From Entamoeba invadens IP1 (taxonomy: Eukaryota; Evosea; Mastigamoebida; Endamoebidae), in assembly GCF_000330505.1 (NCBI RefSeq), contig NW_004191777.1, positions 378,214 through 442,213 of the forward strand: a DNA stretch of 64,000 nucleotides, read 5' to 3'. Position 1 is the stretch's first letter. Each line of letters opens with the position of its first letter. Under the pieces are notes generated by a model. It did not search any database. It saw nothing but the letters and a program-made list of their open reading frames with translations, and was not told the DNA's origin. Shown here piece after piece: positions 53,463 through 63,953 of this stretch. Made by a program: the position numbers and the translations under genes.

Positions 53463-56400
53463 TTAGTGTACCATGGAATGCATGAAGAAGTTGAGTCGTG
53501 TTCTGAATGTCCCAAGGCTCTGTGTGATCAATGCCCTAAAGTCGACTTCTGCTTCTTCATCCGACTTGTCAAGCATGAATGCGTCTTTGAGATATTGGAC
53601 ATCCTCCACATGTTTGAGTTGTGGTATTCCAGAACACAACATCATCATAAACGAGTAAATGAATGTCTTTGCGTTTGTTCTCAGAATCAAAAACCCTTTC
53701 GTGCAGATATCTTCAAAGACTTTGTAATTTTCCATACTGACGTTTCCCATTGTGATGACGTACAAAAAGTCCACAGTCAACACAAACGGCGCACTCTCCT
53801 TTTTATAAAATCCAAGTTTAATGACGTTTCCCAAGAAATGGCCAAAATCGATGTGGAACAGATGTCCATCCTTTGCTATTAAAATGTTGTCGTTGTGTCG
53901 ATCCCCCACTCCAATGACATACGTTGCCACACAATACCCCGCACATGAATACGTGAAGTTTTCAATAGCCTCTTTTAATTCACTCTCATTCGGGTTCTTA
54001 GCCTTAAGCCACTCATATATACATGCAGAGTCAAATACCCCAGAAATGCCTCTCCCTTTAGTCTGAATCGCGTTCACCGTCTCGCAGTTGGGCACAAATT
54101 GAATGATTCCAGAGTTCGTAGATGTCGCAAGAACGTTGTAAATGGTCATTCTAAAATCAAGACCTTCTTTCTTCCACATCCCATCCATTAACTTGAACAT
54201 TTGAAGAGTCAACATGTCTTGCATTAAATTATCACCAACTTTGAATATGAATCTTGTGAGTTGTTGTGTGAATATAGCAGACGACTGAAAGACAAGGAGA
54301 ATGGGGTGTGCATTACTATCAAAGAGTTTGCATTTATCCACTACAACACAACTCACAGTCTCTCGTGATGTGAAAGGAAGTGTCAGTTGGTTTTGTTGGA
54401 ACGCACAATTCACAACACCCAAATTCTTTGGAAGATTCATCTTTGTCTCCTCTTCAGTCCACTTCTTCGCGTTGATTGCAGTCTCTTCCAAATTTTTAAT
54501 GAAATTCTCTTGTGTTTTCAGTTCGGGGAGTTGGGACCCACACATTGTGTTATAGATCTCAAGAAGCAACTTGGACCTCAGTGATATTTTAGTTTTCTCA
54601 TTCTCACCAACAATAAGCCAATAGAACAGCTGTCCAATATCGCCGCGTGACTTTAAAGCTCTTTTCAGAAGGAACAAAGCAAGAGCAGAACATGTGTATG
54701 ATTCAAATTTCAAGACTTGAATGAACTGTGGCAAGTACCCTAATATAACTTTGTCGTTTGCGTTGTGCAAGAGTCGAACTGCATATTCTCGAGCCGGCTT
54801 AAAACTGTTTCGCACATCCAACAACCCGATCACCTGTATCGGACCAATTCCAGGCCATATTTTAATCAGATCAGCCATCTCCTCTCTTGCTCTAAATTCA
54901 TTCCAAGGCACTGCTCTTAGTAACAAGTCGAGTGAGTCTGGAAATTGTATCAGAATGTTATATCTGTTCTGCCATATTTCATTTCTCTGGGTGTCTGTAA
55001 GTGGTTGGAACGGGTCGTTATGTACAGCAAGTTGTTCTACTTCGGCAGAAATTGGTCTTAAATTCTTCGGGACTTTCGCGTATTTAGCTTGGTAGTCGTC
55101 GTACACAATTCGAATTTCTGGATCTGGAAATTTGAGGGTTAACATTGGTGCGTATGGCGATGGGTTTTGGAGCGGCGACGACACCGCGTCGGACTCCTCG
55201 TCAGGCCACATCCTTAAATTGACATACCCGGAGACTAAGAAATTTTGGAAGTCAAACAAAGGAAGATTCGCAAACCCAACAACGACCTGTTTATTATGTC
55301 GAGAAGCATACAATGTGACACCAAGTCTGACTTCCAATGGTAGCATTGAGTAAGTGAAGTCAGTCATCACACGAGCGTCAAAGGCTGTCTCTGAAGTTTC
55401 CGACGTTGAGTATTCCTTTCCAAAGAGTATATCTGTTCCCATATAAAAGACACAAGAAACTCTCAACTTGATTTTGTGTTTCTCAAAATTGTTGCCGTTT
55501 TCATTGAACGTTTTTACACAGTTTGTTATTTCGTCTGCCGAATAGAATTTCCTGTAAATGATTTCTGGATTGAAATTGAGAAGTTCGTAGACGGTGAATG
55601 AGAGAACCTCCTCACAGAATTTACTTGCCTTACATTTCCTTGTTAATGTTGAAAGTAAATTTTGATGTTTCATCTGGAACTTTGGAAGTGTTTCATTCAA
55701 TTTGGCGTTTTCAATTAACTCCAAATTCAGCACTTTCTCTCTTCGAGACAAGTCATTCACATAACAGTATTGTCTTAACTGATCACCGTCTTTAAAGTAC
55801 TGTCTTGTCCCTGCTATAGTCAACGTGTACTTATCTAGATTGACTTGCATGCGCGACGCTTTTGCGGTGACCCCCTTTTCAATCATTTTCTTCACATTAA
55901 AACAAGTGATATCAGTCTGGCATTTAAATGTGGTTTTGTATTGTAAATATGACGAGTTGACTGTAATTTGCACAGGGTTTTGCAGAGCTCCATTGATGAC
56001 TTCTGCGTGAATGTAGTTGTATGGTAACACGTCATCTTTCATCTGTTGCACAGCAACTTCCGCCTCTTTCAAAAAGTTTCTGATCTCGACAGTGTCTTCT
56101 ACGTTCATCAAATCTTTTGTTGCAAGTAATGGCTTTGTTGCAGAATTGATGGTCAAATACTTTTTCTCAAACACACTGCCAACACCCGCACTAATCCCAG
56201 TCTTCCCGCTTGGAAACCCATTTGGCATTAACGTGAAAACTGCCTTTTCTCTTTCAGTAAGTAACAAAGTGGTGTGTTTTTCTTCACCAAAATGCGAAGA
56301 TTTTGATGGCTTCATGGTGTGTGATACCATTTTCATGGGCTTTTTCCTCTTTGGTTTGTCTTCTTTGGGTTCACTTTCTTTGACAGATGTTGTCGATTTT

Positions 56401-56795
56401 GTGACCTTTTTCACGTTCATCATATGTTGCAATTGACATGGAATGTCCTTTGATAAATTCAAGTCTTTTGCTCGTGTTAACACCTCCTCTTCTGTCGTGA
56501 CATTATTTTTTTGAATTTTAAGTGTTTTAAATTTATAAGACGTTTGATTCAATGTGGAAAGGGGTGGCTTTGGTAATGGCCGTTTGACTGTTTTAGTTAA
56601 ATCCATAGGAAGTTCATCTCCTTCTTTGTCTTTTGTTGTTGAGGGTTGTGACGAACTTAGTATAGTTTGTACACGACGTGTTGGGTATGTTGGAGGAGGA
56701 GGGGGTGGTGGTCGTCTTGCTGAATATGACAATGCGGCTTGACGGTAGCCTACCCTTTCACTCATTTCACTATTTTTTAAGTTTCTTTGATTCAT
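53463..56795 (-). CDS. Phosphatidylinositol 3-kinase catalytic subunit, class I-like
   Basis: The protein has 1110 residues. A proline-rich N-terminus (RRPPPPPPPTYP, about 27-38) precedes a Ras-binding-like region, a C2 domain (about 420-560), a helical PIK domain (about 600-760) and the kinase domain (about 800-1105). Catalytic features: the ATP lysine in IFKVGDNLMQDMLTLQ, the catalytic loop GVGDRHNDNIL with Asp965 and Asn970, and the metal motif IDFG with Asp983. The domain order and length match class I PI3K. Its products PI(3,4)P2/PIP3 drive phagocytosis and motility in amoebae. It is a single exon. Confidence 0.92.
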   Translation of the reverse strand: MNQRNLKNSEMSERVGYRQAALSYSARRPPPPPPPTYPTRRVQTILSSSQPSTTKDKEGDELPMDLTKTVKRPLPKPPLSTLNQTSYKFKTLKIQKNNVTTEEEVLTRAKDLNLSKDIPCQLQHMMNVKKVTKSTTSVKESEPKEDKPKRKKPMKMVSHTMKPSKSSHFGEEKHTTLLLTEREKAVFTLMPNGFPSGKTGISAGVGSVFEKKYLTINSATKPLLATKDLMNVEDTVEIRNFLKEAEVAVQQMKDDVLPYNYIHAEVINGALQNPVQITVNSSYLQYKTTFKCQTDITCFNVKKMIEKGVTAKASRMQVNLDKYTLTIAGTRQYFKDGDQLRQYCYVNDLSRREKVLNLELIENAKLNETLPKFQMKHQNLLSTLTRKCKASKFCEEVLSFTVYELLNFNPEIIYRKFYSADEITNCVKTFNENGNNFEKHKIKLRVSCVFYMGTDILFGKEYSTSETSETAFDARVMTDFTYSMLPLEVRLGVTLYASRHNKQVVVGFANLPLFDFQNFLVSGYVNLRMWPDEESDAVSSPLQNPSPYAPMLTLKFPDPEIRIVYDDYQAKYAKVPKNLRPISAEVEQLAVHNDPFQPLTDTQRNEIWQNRYNILIQFPDSLDLLLRAVPWNEFRAREEMADLIKIWPGIGPIQVIGLLDVRNSFKPAREYAVRLLHNANDKVILGYLPQFIQVLKFESYTCSALALFLLKRALKSRGDIGQLFYWLIVGENEKTKISLRSKLLLEIYNTMCGSQLPELKTQENFIKNLEETAINAKKWTEEETKMNLPKNLGVVNCAFQQNQLTLPFTSRETVSCVVVDKCKLFDSNAHPILLVFQSSAIFTQQLTRFIFKVGDNLMQDMLTLQMFKLMDGMWKKEGLDFRMTIYNVLATSTNSGIIQFVPNCETVNAIQTKGRGISGVFDSACIYEWLKAKNPNESELKEAIENFTYSCAGYCVATYVIGVGDRHNDNILIAKDGHLFHIDFGHFLGNVIKLGFYKKESAPFVLTVDFLYVITMGNVSMENYKVFEDICTKGFLILRTNAKTFIYSFMMMLCSGIPQLKHVEDVQYLKDAFMLDKSDEEAEVDFRALITQSLGTFRTRLNFFMHSMVH

Positions 56796-57353
56796 AACTT
56801 CAGTTTATCGCTCTTTTGGAGTTCATCTCTGCAATTGGATTCTTATTTTAATATTTTATCGAATGGTTTTTATCATAATGATATTATTATAAATATAGTA
56901 AAATACCCATCGTTTTTTGAACTAAAACCATATCAAAATGATATTGAAATTAACAGAAGAATAACAATTAAAGATGAATTAAATGTATTTATGTCGAAAC
57001 TAAATATAGTGAATTATTAGTACAAAATAATCAAATGATATTATTTTTTTTTTTAATTTTATTTTATTTCATTTCATTTCATAAATAAATTATATTATTT
57101 TATATTATAATAAAAAAGATTATTTATTGTTATTATATTTATAATAATAACAATTCAATCAATGTTTGAATTTAAAAAATATACAATATAATAAAAATAT
57201 AATATATAATAACAAACATTACAAAGAATGAATCTTCTCAATTGTCATTATTTTTCAAAACAATAATAAATAATAAATAAATTATAATGTTACTATATAG
57301 ATGATAAAGTGCTTTATGAGTTTTTTTTAGAATTGAAGGATCAAATAATATAT
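56796..57353. other. AT-rich intergenic segment with a possible gene remnant
   Basis: The plus-strand frame at about 56830-57020 reads FYHNDIIINIVKYPSFFEL and ends MSKLNIVNY. In rhythm it resembles the helical N-terminus of Entamoeba BspA-like LRR proteins, such as the gene just downstream. It has no suitable start and no repeats, so it may be a remnant of a neighbouring paralogue. Confidence 0.35.
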
Positions 57354-59777
57354 ATGAAACACACATCTCCATTAACTGTTTCAGACATGATTCACGTTTC
57401 ACAGTATTTTAAGACCGAAAAAGACTTTACGTCAATTGTACAAATTTCGAAACGGTACAACAACTTTCTCGAACTGTTCAAAGAAAACCCAATTCGTAAA
57501 ATAACACTTTTTCCAAATATCGAGACCCAAAACATATTTTCGAAAACCGACGAAAAGGACTTGACAATTTCAAAGCACAGAATTTTGTATTCAGTGACTT
57601 ACGAGGATTATGCAATTATGTCAACTCAAGACGAAGAATTCATGTGTGTCACCTTGTCATCAGTTCGTCCAACAAATGTTGTGTATAATGGTGTGACAAA
57701 ATTACTCAGAAGTTGCTGTAAATGCCTTCCATTAAGTGAAATAACACTACCAAACACTGTTCGCTTTTTGGGAGAAAAGTGTTTTGCGAGAAGCACTGGT
57801 CTTAAGAGTATAACACTCTCGACAAACTTGAAGTACATTTCACCACGAGCATTTTTGAGTTGTCTTTCACTTTCAAAAATCGACCTGCCAGACTCTGTGA
57901 AGTACATAGGAGACAACACGTTCTGTTGGTGTCAAAGTCTAAAAGAAGTCAAACTTCCAACTCACATTCTATACATTGGGGAACACGTGTTTACTGGGTG
58001 CACTGCGCTGACAAAAATCGACCAAAACTATTCCATTTTTAAACACACTGTCACTTTCTCTTTCGCTAAATTGTTAAACACAAATGGAACTCAAACTCCA
58101 AACCTCATTTACACATGCGACGACAGAAAAGCAAACATCTTGTTAGAGGCCTTTGAGGCTCAGACGTTATCTATAGATCGAAACGCGTATTGGGAATGTA
58201 ATAATGTGACATCCGTGAAACTTCCACCGACTTTGGTGTCATTGCCAAATGCATGTTTTGCGAATTGTAGGGGACTGATGGGTGTCACTCTCCCAACAAC
58301 GTTAGAGTTTCTTGTGAACGAGTGTTTCATGAATTGTATTTCTTTAAAAACTGTACATTTTCCAAGCACAATGACTGGGTTTAGAGATAAGTGTTTCTTT
58401 GGATGCGTTTCTTTGAAGACGTTATCATTGCCTCCAAAATTGTCGCTTATTGGCGTTCAGTGTTTTAGAAGGTGTTCAAGACTGAATTTGCTTGAGTTGA
58501 ATTCACTCATTTCAACAATTCCACAAAGCTGTTTTTCAGAGTGTTTTGGGTTTGACGAATTTGAAATACCAAATACAGTGACTTCTCTGTGTAGTTCGTG
58601 CTTTGAGAAATGCACTTCTCTCGACGAACTTAACATTCCAGACACTTGTTCGGTCTTACATGACAAAATATTGTCAGAGTGTTCGAACCTTGAAGCCGTC
58701 AGAATGCCACAAAATGTTGTTCTGGTTGACGACGAGACGTTTTCTGGATGTTCGTTTCTTTCTGCAATTGTTCTTCCAAAAATGTGTGGCTCGTTTGGTA
58801 AAAGGTGTTTCCAAATGTGTTCCACGTTGACTTCACTGACAATATCGTCAAATTGTACATCACTTGGCAATTCATGTTTTTCAAAATGTTATTCGTTAGA
58901 ATTTGTTGTGTTACCAAGTCTTTTATTGGAGATTGGAAACTACTGTTTTGAAGAATGTTCCAAATTAAAAGACATTGCAATTCCGTGTGGCGTGAGTTTA
59001 ATTGGGTCATATGCATTTTCAAAGTGTTGCAAACTTGAGAAAATAGAAATTCCAACAAGTGTAACATCCCTTTCGAAAAACACGTTCGAGTTTTGCGACA
59101 AACTTCAAATGGTTGAGATACCAGAAAGTGTATTACAAATATCACAAAATGCGTTTAAAAATTGCACTTCGTTGTCTACCGTTCGAATTCCACACAATTT
59201 GAGTTACTTGGGTGGTGGTGCATTCTTATCGTGTTGTTCTTTAAAAGGCATTACCATCCCTTTAACGATCACTTCCCTTCAAAACTCGACGTTTGAAAAT
59301 TGCAGTGCACTCTCAGAAATCAATTTGAGCCATATTGTTTCTCTTGGCAGTTCATGTTTTTCGAATTGTTCGATATTACAATCCGTCCAAATAACAAGTT
59401 CGATGGAGAGATGGGAAAGTGCGACATTCATGAACTGTTCTTCACTCACTGCAATCACTTTAGTTTCATTTCTTTCAATTCCAGACAAGACATTTTTCAA
59501 CTGCACTTCTCTCTCGACATTGTCAATACCACACTCGGTGACTTCGTTAGGAGAAGAATCGTTTTATGGGTGTATATCTCTTAAACACATATCACTTCCT
59601 AAAACATTATTTGAAATTGGACAAAAGTGCTTCTACGGCTGCTTCAACTTGGTTTCGATTAACATCCCATCGACGTGTACGTTATTTGGCGATTCGTGTT
59701 TTTGTCGATGCTCCACCAAACTTCAAAGTAAAGTGATGAAAGAAAGGGCTGGCGTGAATACCTGCTCTGTCATGTAA
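57354..59777 (+). CDS. BspA-like leucine-rich repeat protein with CaaX box
   Basis: The protein has about 807 residues from the ATG at 57354; the frame is open further upstream only from a GTG. A helical N-terminal cap (TVSDMIHVSQYFKTEKDF) is followed by more than twenty 23-residue LRR_5 (BspA/TpLRR) repeats. A typical unit has I.LP.S...IG..CF..C.SL, for example IDLPDSVKYIGDNTF. There is no signal peptide. The C-terminus is CSVM, a CaaX box favouring farnesylation, so membrane attachment would be by prenylation. Entamoeba BspA-like proteins have been reported at the cell surface despite lacking a signal sequence. The family is large and lineage-expanded. It is a single exon. Confidence 0.92.
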   Translation: MKHTSPLTVSDMIHVSQYFKTEKDFTSIVQISKRYNNFLELFKENPIRKITLFPNIETQNIFSKTDEKDLTISKHRILYSVTYEDYAIMSTQDEEFMCVTLSSVRPTNVVYNGVTKLLRSCCKCLPLSEITLPNTVRFLGEKCFARSTGLKSITLSTNLKYISPRAFLSCLSLSKIDLPDSVKYIGDNTFCWCQSLKEVKLPTHILYIGEHVFTGCTALTKIDQNYSIFKHTVTFSFAKLLNTNGTQTPNLIYTCDDRKANILLEAFEAQTLSIDRNAYWECNNVTSVKLPPTLVSLPNACFANCRGLMGVTLPTTLEFLVNECFMNCISLKTVHFPSTMTGFRDKCFFGCVSLKTLSLPPKLSLIGVQCFRRCSRLNLLELNSLISTIPQSCFSECFGFDEFEIPNTVTSLCSSCFEKCTSLDELNIPDTCSVLHDKILSECSNLEAVRMPQNVVLVDDETFSGCSFLSAIVLPKMCGSFGKRCFQMCSTLTSLTISSNCTSLGNSCFSKCYSLEFVVLPSLLLEIGNYCFEECSKLKDIAIPCGVSLIGSYAFSKCCKLEKIEIPTSVTSLSKNTFEFCDKLQMVEIPESVLQISQNAFKNCTSLSTVRIPHNLSYLGGGAFLSCCSLKGITIPLTITSLQNSTFENCSALSEINLSHIVSLGSSCFSNCSILQSVQITSSMERWESATFMNCSSLTAITLVSFLSIPDKTFFNCTSLSTLSIPHSVTSLGEESFYGCISLKHISLPKTLFEIGQKCFYGCFNLVSINIPSTCTLFGDSCFCRCSTKLQSKVMKERAGVNTCSVM

Positions 59778-59852
59778 TTCTATTAATGTTATTATTGCTT
59801 TTTACTGGTTGGTTATTCGTTGGAAAAAACAAAGAAAAGCCAAAAAACTCGA

Positions 59853-62372
59853 TTAGAGTAAAGCAAGGAGCATGTCTGGAATCTCCGAGTCAGTTGTTCT
59901 GATGCAAATTTCAACGGTGACTCCCTTGTCGTCGCAAAGCATCCTCAGTCGAACTAATGTTGGCGTTGGTTGTGCCAAAAGAATATTTCCAGCTAACAGC
60001 ATCATGTGCTTTTTAACAGCCTTTTTAGCGTTATCAGTCCCATTGATAACAGCAAGTCCAAAGAACCCTTTCAACTTGTCAACAGCGCTTTGAAGTGTTT
60101 TGAATGAAGGGAATTTGAATATTTGTGTTTTGTTGACTTCACCCGCAAGAGACTCGAACTGAGCGTTCCAGTCCTCGACCTCCAGTGGTGCGACGAAATC
60201 TCCGATACTCAATTTGATTGTGTCAATGATGTACTCGTCCTCTTCCCCTTCGTCCTCTTCTTTTCCTTTTAAAGTGTATGTCATCTTATTTGTGAAAACT
60301 CCATTGAACTGCTTTGGTCTATTCATCACGACTTGAATCGTCGCAGACTTTTCCGCCTCTATTTTTTCAACTGAATTGTTCTCGGAAATGACGTAATCGC
60401 CTTGCTCGACGGAGATATTCATCTTCACGTTGAGTAAGTCGTAATCTGGAAGTGTGTTGTTAATGGTGTATATGAACACAACCTTTTCTTTGAAGATCAT
60501 CTTCTTGCACGAGATCTCGTACTCGCTTCCAATAGTCGTCAAAACAATTTCACTGCTGTTCAACAAGTCGCCGCATCCTTCAACTTTCACTTCCTTCTTC
60601 ACTTCTGCGACCGGCGCTATCTCTTCAACAACTACGGCTTGTTTGGCGGCTTCTTCGATATCGAAACATTGCTCACAGTCGCCTTTTAAATACTCTTCCA
60701 CCATGTTACCAAGCTTCTCGTAATCGGTTTGGTTATCAATCACCTTCGTTTCAATAACTGGAGTATCCAAATAAATTCCATAGAAACACGCTCTGTCGCG
60801 AACTTCTTGGTCATCGTCATATGCACATTTCTTCAAGATCTCTATAACATTTTTCTTTAACTCTGGGATCTCTGCAAATTTGGATAGCGTAGTAATCGCA
60901 GCTGCTCTGATACTTGGATTCTCAAGTAAAAGTCTGTTGTATATTGAGCGGATGTACTTCATTGGCTTCTTCGAGTGTGGTCCCTCTTCTCCAATAAAGG
61001 CAAAGACTTTCATAATGATTTCTGTGTACTCGCAGTCCTCAATATAATCCGATAACGTCCCCAACGCGCTCTCTCGAACTTTTGGCTGAATAGTGCAAAC
61101 TTTTCGAATGGTATTGACAACAGCCATTTGGAACTTGACTCCTTTAATCTGCAACGCGTTTGAGAGGAAAGTTAATAATGTGGTGTTTTTTGTTGGATAT
61201 CTCTCGGCCAATTTCTCGACGGTGTTGATCACTTTGACTCTGAAAGACTCTGGTAAATCGCCAAGGAACTTTGTGACCTTATTGAGTAACCCATCAATAG
61301 AAGCTTCATTACAGATATTCAAAGAGGTTGCAATTGCTAAGGTCAAAATAGCTCTGTTGCTCTCTTTCAATAACGAGTCGACATCAACTCTGACGGTCGA
61401 AACAAGTTCGTTGTACTTGTGACTCATCTCGTTCACTGTTCTGATCGCGACGAATCGCAAAAGAGCCTTGTTGCTCTGTAAATAGATCTGCACGGAATTC
61501 ATCAATTGAGCAGACAACGATTGGGGTGCAGAGTCCAATTCAAGTTGTGCAGCCAATTTAATAGCTTCTATTGTCACAACGTCGTTATTTGGCTTCAAGC
61601 AAGTCTGAATGTACTCGACTAAAGGTAACACAGTCTTTGAATATGCTCTCTCACCAAGTAATATGTCTCGACAGATCTTCAGTAACTCAACATGTGCATA
61701 TGGCGACCTCAATGGCTTCTGTTGTCCATATGTAAGAACCAATCTGATCAATGAAATTCTATCACTTCTCTTCAAGATATGGAGTAATCGAATAGCTTGG
61801 TATTGCACTATGTGATTACTTGAAGACAACGCAGTTGTGATCTCTGGCATCCATTTGGCTACTACTTCGGGGTGGTTATACGCCAATTTGCAAGCAGTGC
61901 ACAACGCATTTGCAGCAACGTTTGGAGTCTTATCGACAATGCCTTGCTTGTAGTGTCTCTCAAGAGAACTAATTGTCTTCTCAGTCATGATCATACCAAG
62001 TGTCCGTAACGCGGACGATCTCTGGAAATCATATACACTTGTCGCATCCTTGCCTAACGAGTTCATCACAACAAAGACATCGCACGCGTATGGTATGATA
62101 CATCTCAGAGTCGTGAACAACAGTTGTCTTAAAGGGACGTTTGGTGAGAAAAAGAGCTTTGTGGTCGCAAAGAACAGTTCTGTTGACTCTTCTTGTGTGA
62201 ACGTGTCTCCTCTATTTAACACCGCAATCAGTTTCGTCAAGAAAAGTCTGCACTCCACTAAATTGATCTTCGGCTCCGCACAGACACTTCGTTGTTGGAA
62301 TAACACTCCTTTGTCTGGAAAGATCGTCTGCTCAAGCACCACAATACTATCCTCTTCGTCATATACCTTCAT
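59853..62372 (-). CDS. COPG: Coatomer gamma subunit (gamma-COP)
   Basis: The protein has 839 residues (family about 870). An adaptin-type helical trunk (about 1-560) has the gamma-COP signature text VLEQTIFPDKGVLFQQRSV and FTQEESTELFFATTKLF. A charged hinge and the C-terminal appendage (about 610-839) follow, with FAPLEVEDW-like text (FVAPLEVEDWNAQF) and GLAVINGTDNAKKAVKKH. Gamma-COP is part of the COPI coat for Golgi-to-ER vesicles and binds Arf and cargo tails. It is a single exon, apparently complete. Confidence 0.95.
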   Translation of the reverse strand: MKVYDEEDSIVVLEQTIFPDKGVLFQQRSVCAEPKINLVECRLFLTKLIAVLNRGDTFTQEESTELFFATTKLFFSPNVPLRQLLFTTLRCIIPYACDVFVVMNSLGKDATSVYDFQRSSALRTLGMIMTEKTISSLERHYKQGIVDKTPNVAANALCTACKLAYNHPEVVAKWMPEITTALSSSNHIVQYQAIRLLHILKRSDRISLIRLVLTYGQQKPLRSPYAHVELLKICRDILLGERAYSKTVLPLVEYIQTCLKPNNDVVTIEAIKLAAQLELDSAPQSLSAQLMNSVQIYLQSNKALLRFVAIRTVNEMSHKYNELVSTVRVDVDSLLKESNRAILTLAIATSLNICNEASIDGLLNKVTKFLGDLPESFRVKVINTVEKLAERYPTKNTTLLTFLSNALQIKGVKFQMAVVNTIRKVCTIQPKVRESALGTLSDYIEDCEYTEIIMKVFAFIGEEGPHSKKPMKYIRSIYNRLLLENPSIRAAAITTLSKFAEIPELKKNVIEILKKCAYDDDQEVRDRACFYGIYLDTPVIETKVIDNQTDYEKLGNMVEEYLKGDCEQCFDIEEAAKQAVVVEEIAPVAEVKKEVKVEGCGDLLNSSEIVLTTIGSEYEISCKKMIFKEKVVFIYTINNTLPDYDLLNVKMNISVEQGDYVISENNSVEKIEAEKSATIQVVMNRPKQFNGVFTNKMTYTLKGKEEDEGEEDEYIIDTIKLSIGDFVAPLEVEDWNAQFESLAGEVNKTQIFKFPSFKTLQSAVDKLKGFFGLAVINGTDNAKKAVKKHMMLLAGNILLAQPTPTLVRLRMLCDDKGVTVEICIRTTDSEIPDMLLALL

Positions 62373-62619
62373 GCCTTTTATCCTTTTCCAAGTTCTTAAC
62401 AGTTCTTACAATAACAAATTCCTGTTTTGTTTTGTCTCTTTGTTCTTAAAATGTTATATATAACATTCTATCCCATGTTGTTAAAGAAAAAAAAACATTT
62501 TTTTGTTATTCCAACAAACTATATGTTTTTAGTAAATTTTATTAATAAGAAATGATTTTAAAGAGCACGAAACAAAAAAAAGAAACCTCAAGGTGCGATC
62601 TTGAAATTCAAGAGTGGTG

Positions 62620-63953
62620 ATGTGTGATATTGGAAAGTGTAATCACGGACCAAACCAAAGATGTCTGAGGTGTATGAACCGCGACTATAAAAAACAAGAG
62701 GAGGCAAAACAAGCAGCTAAAGCGGCACAACAGAGCGGAGAAACTGCGCCACAAGGTCGCACATTAAAGCCAGTTGTATATACGTTAAGTGGGAAACCTG
62801 TTGAGCAGAGCCAAGTGAAGCCACTCATCAACGAAGACAAAGTAGAATTAGTGAATGGACACCAATTGAAAGAAGTGAAAGGGAGGACTATCAGGTGGTT
62901 GTGTAAACATCCTCCAGGACAGAAGTGTAGTAACTGTTTATGCCCTCATGGAGGAGCAGCGGAGGTGAAGAGGAAGTGTAATCACCCCCCTTCAATGCGA
63001 TGCCCTAATTGTTTGCCACCAGACCCCGAAGAACAAAAGAAGAAGGCGCCACCCAGAATTTACTTTCCATCTACATGTCCGAACCATGGACCACATGGGT
63101 GTTGTACATTGTGCCTTGCAAAGATGGATTACGAGAAAATCCGAATTCAAAAATGTGACGCGACAGTGAGAGTGTGTCGTGTCAACACACAAGAATTGAA
63201 TAGGTTCCAGAAGTATATTCTTGAGCGTAATTTCTATGTCAATCGGATTGGTATTCTATTTGGCGAGTTCGCTAAAAACAATAACGTGAGAGTCGAGGCC
63301 ATTTATGAGCCACCACAAGTGCAAGAAGACAACGGGGATTTCGTTTTTAAGGACCAAGCTATCATTGCAAACGTCGATAAGATGATGGCTGAGTTGGGGT
63401 TGTCGAAGGTCGGTGTCATATACTCGCATAACGGAAAACGCAAAGAGATTTTAACAAGTCGTGAAGCAATCGCAGCAGCACAAAGACAAATAGACTGGAA
63501 CCCTAATTGCTTGACACTTGTTGTGTCCCCAGATAAGAACGCAAGTAAGGTGGAATGCTATCAAGTGTCTGAACAATTGGTCGATTTGGTTAAAAAGGCG
63601 TTGGTACAGCCAACACAAGCAGACAATAACTCCATTTTACTCAAAGAGTCGGTCTATTTGTCACAGAAGGAGATCATGGAAGTCGAGCCTGTTGTCTTTG
63701 TGTGTAATGTCGGAATGCAGGAATCAAGAAGAACCAATTCTTCTTGAGGTCAGAATTCCCTATTGAAAATAGACAGATGGAAGAAGTCACATTGGATAAC
63801 TTCAAGAAGTACTTCAGAGCGGTGAAAGACTTGCCATTGTACGCTCAACTCTCGGACTTCCATCTCTTGGTGTTCTGTATGGACTTCTCTATATTTGAAT
63901 CGACTCAATCAATTAAAGACTGTCTCACACTAAAAATCGAAAAGAGGACTTGA
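62620..63953 (+). CDS. NPL4: NPL4-like p97/Cdc48 cofactor with frame breaks
   Basis: Cys/His motifs (CDIGKCNHGPNQRCLRC, HPPGQKCSNC, HPPSMRCPNC) precede CPNHGPHGCCTLC, the NPL4 zinc-finger signature. The MPN-like core follows. The main frame stops at 63745-63747. Reading one base over at about 63717 gives GIKKNQFFLRSEFPIENR and continues to a stop at 63951-63953. Upstream, the frame KPQGAILKFKSGDV ends just before the ATG and would join after small indels, one in the A8 run at about 62573. NPL4 with UFD1 brings ubiquitinated substrates to Cdc48. A normally conserved gene with two or three single-base breaks suggests sequence errors, or a non-functional copy. Confidence 0.82.

Noticed and set aside
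53466..56436. Several plus-strand frames up to 139 codons
   Set aside because: Antisense to the PI 3-kinase, which has all catalytic motifs.
58457..59145. Two minus-strand open frames of 137 and 148 codons
   Set aside because: Mirror images of the BspA-like repeats; periodic LRR coding creates long antisense frames.
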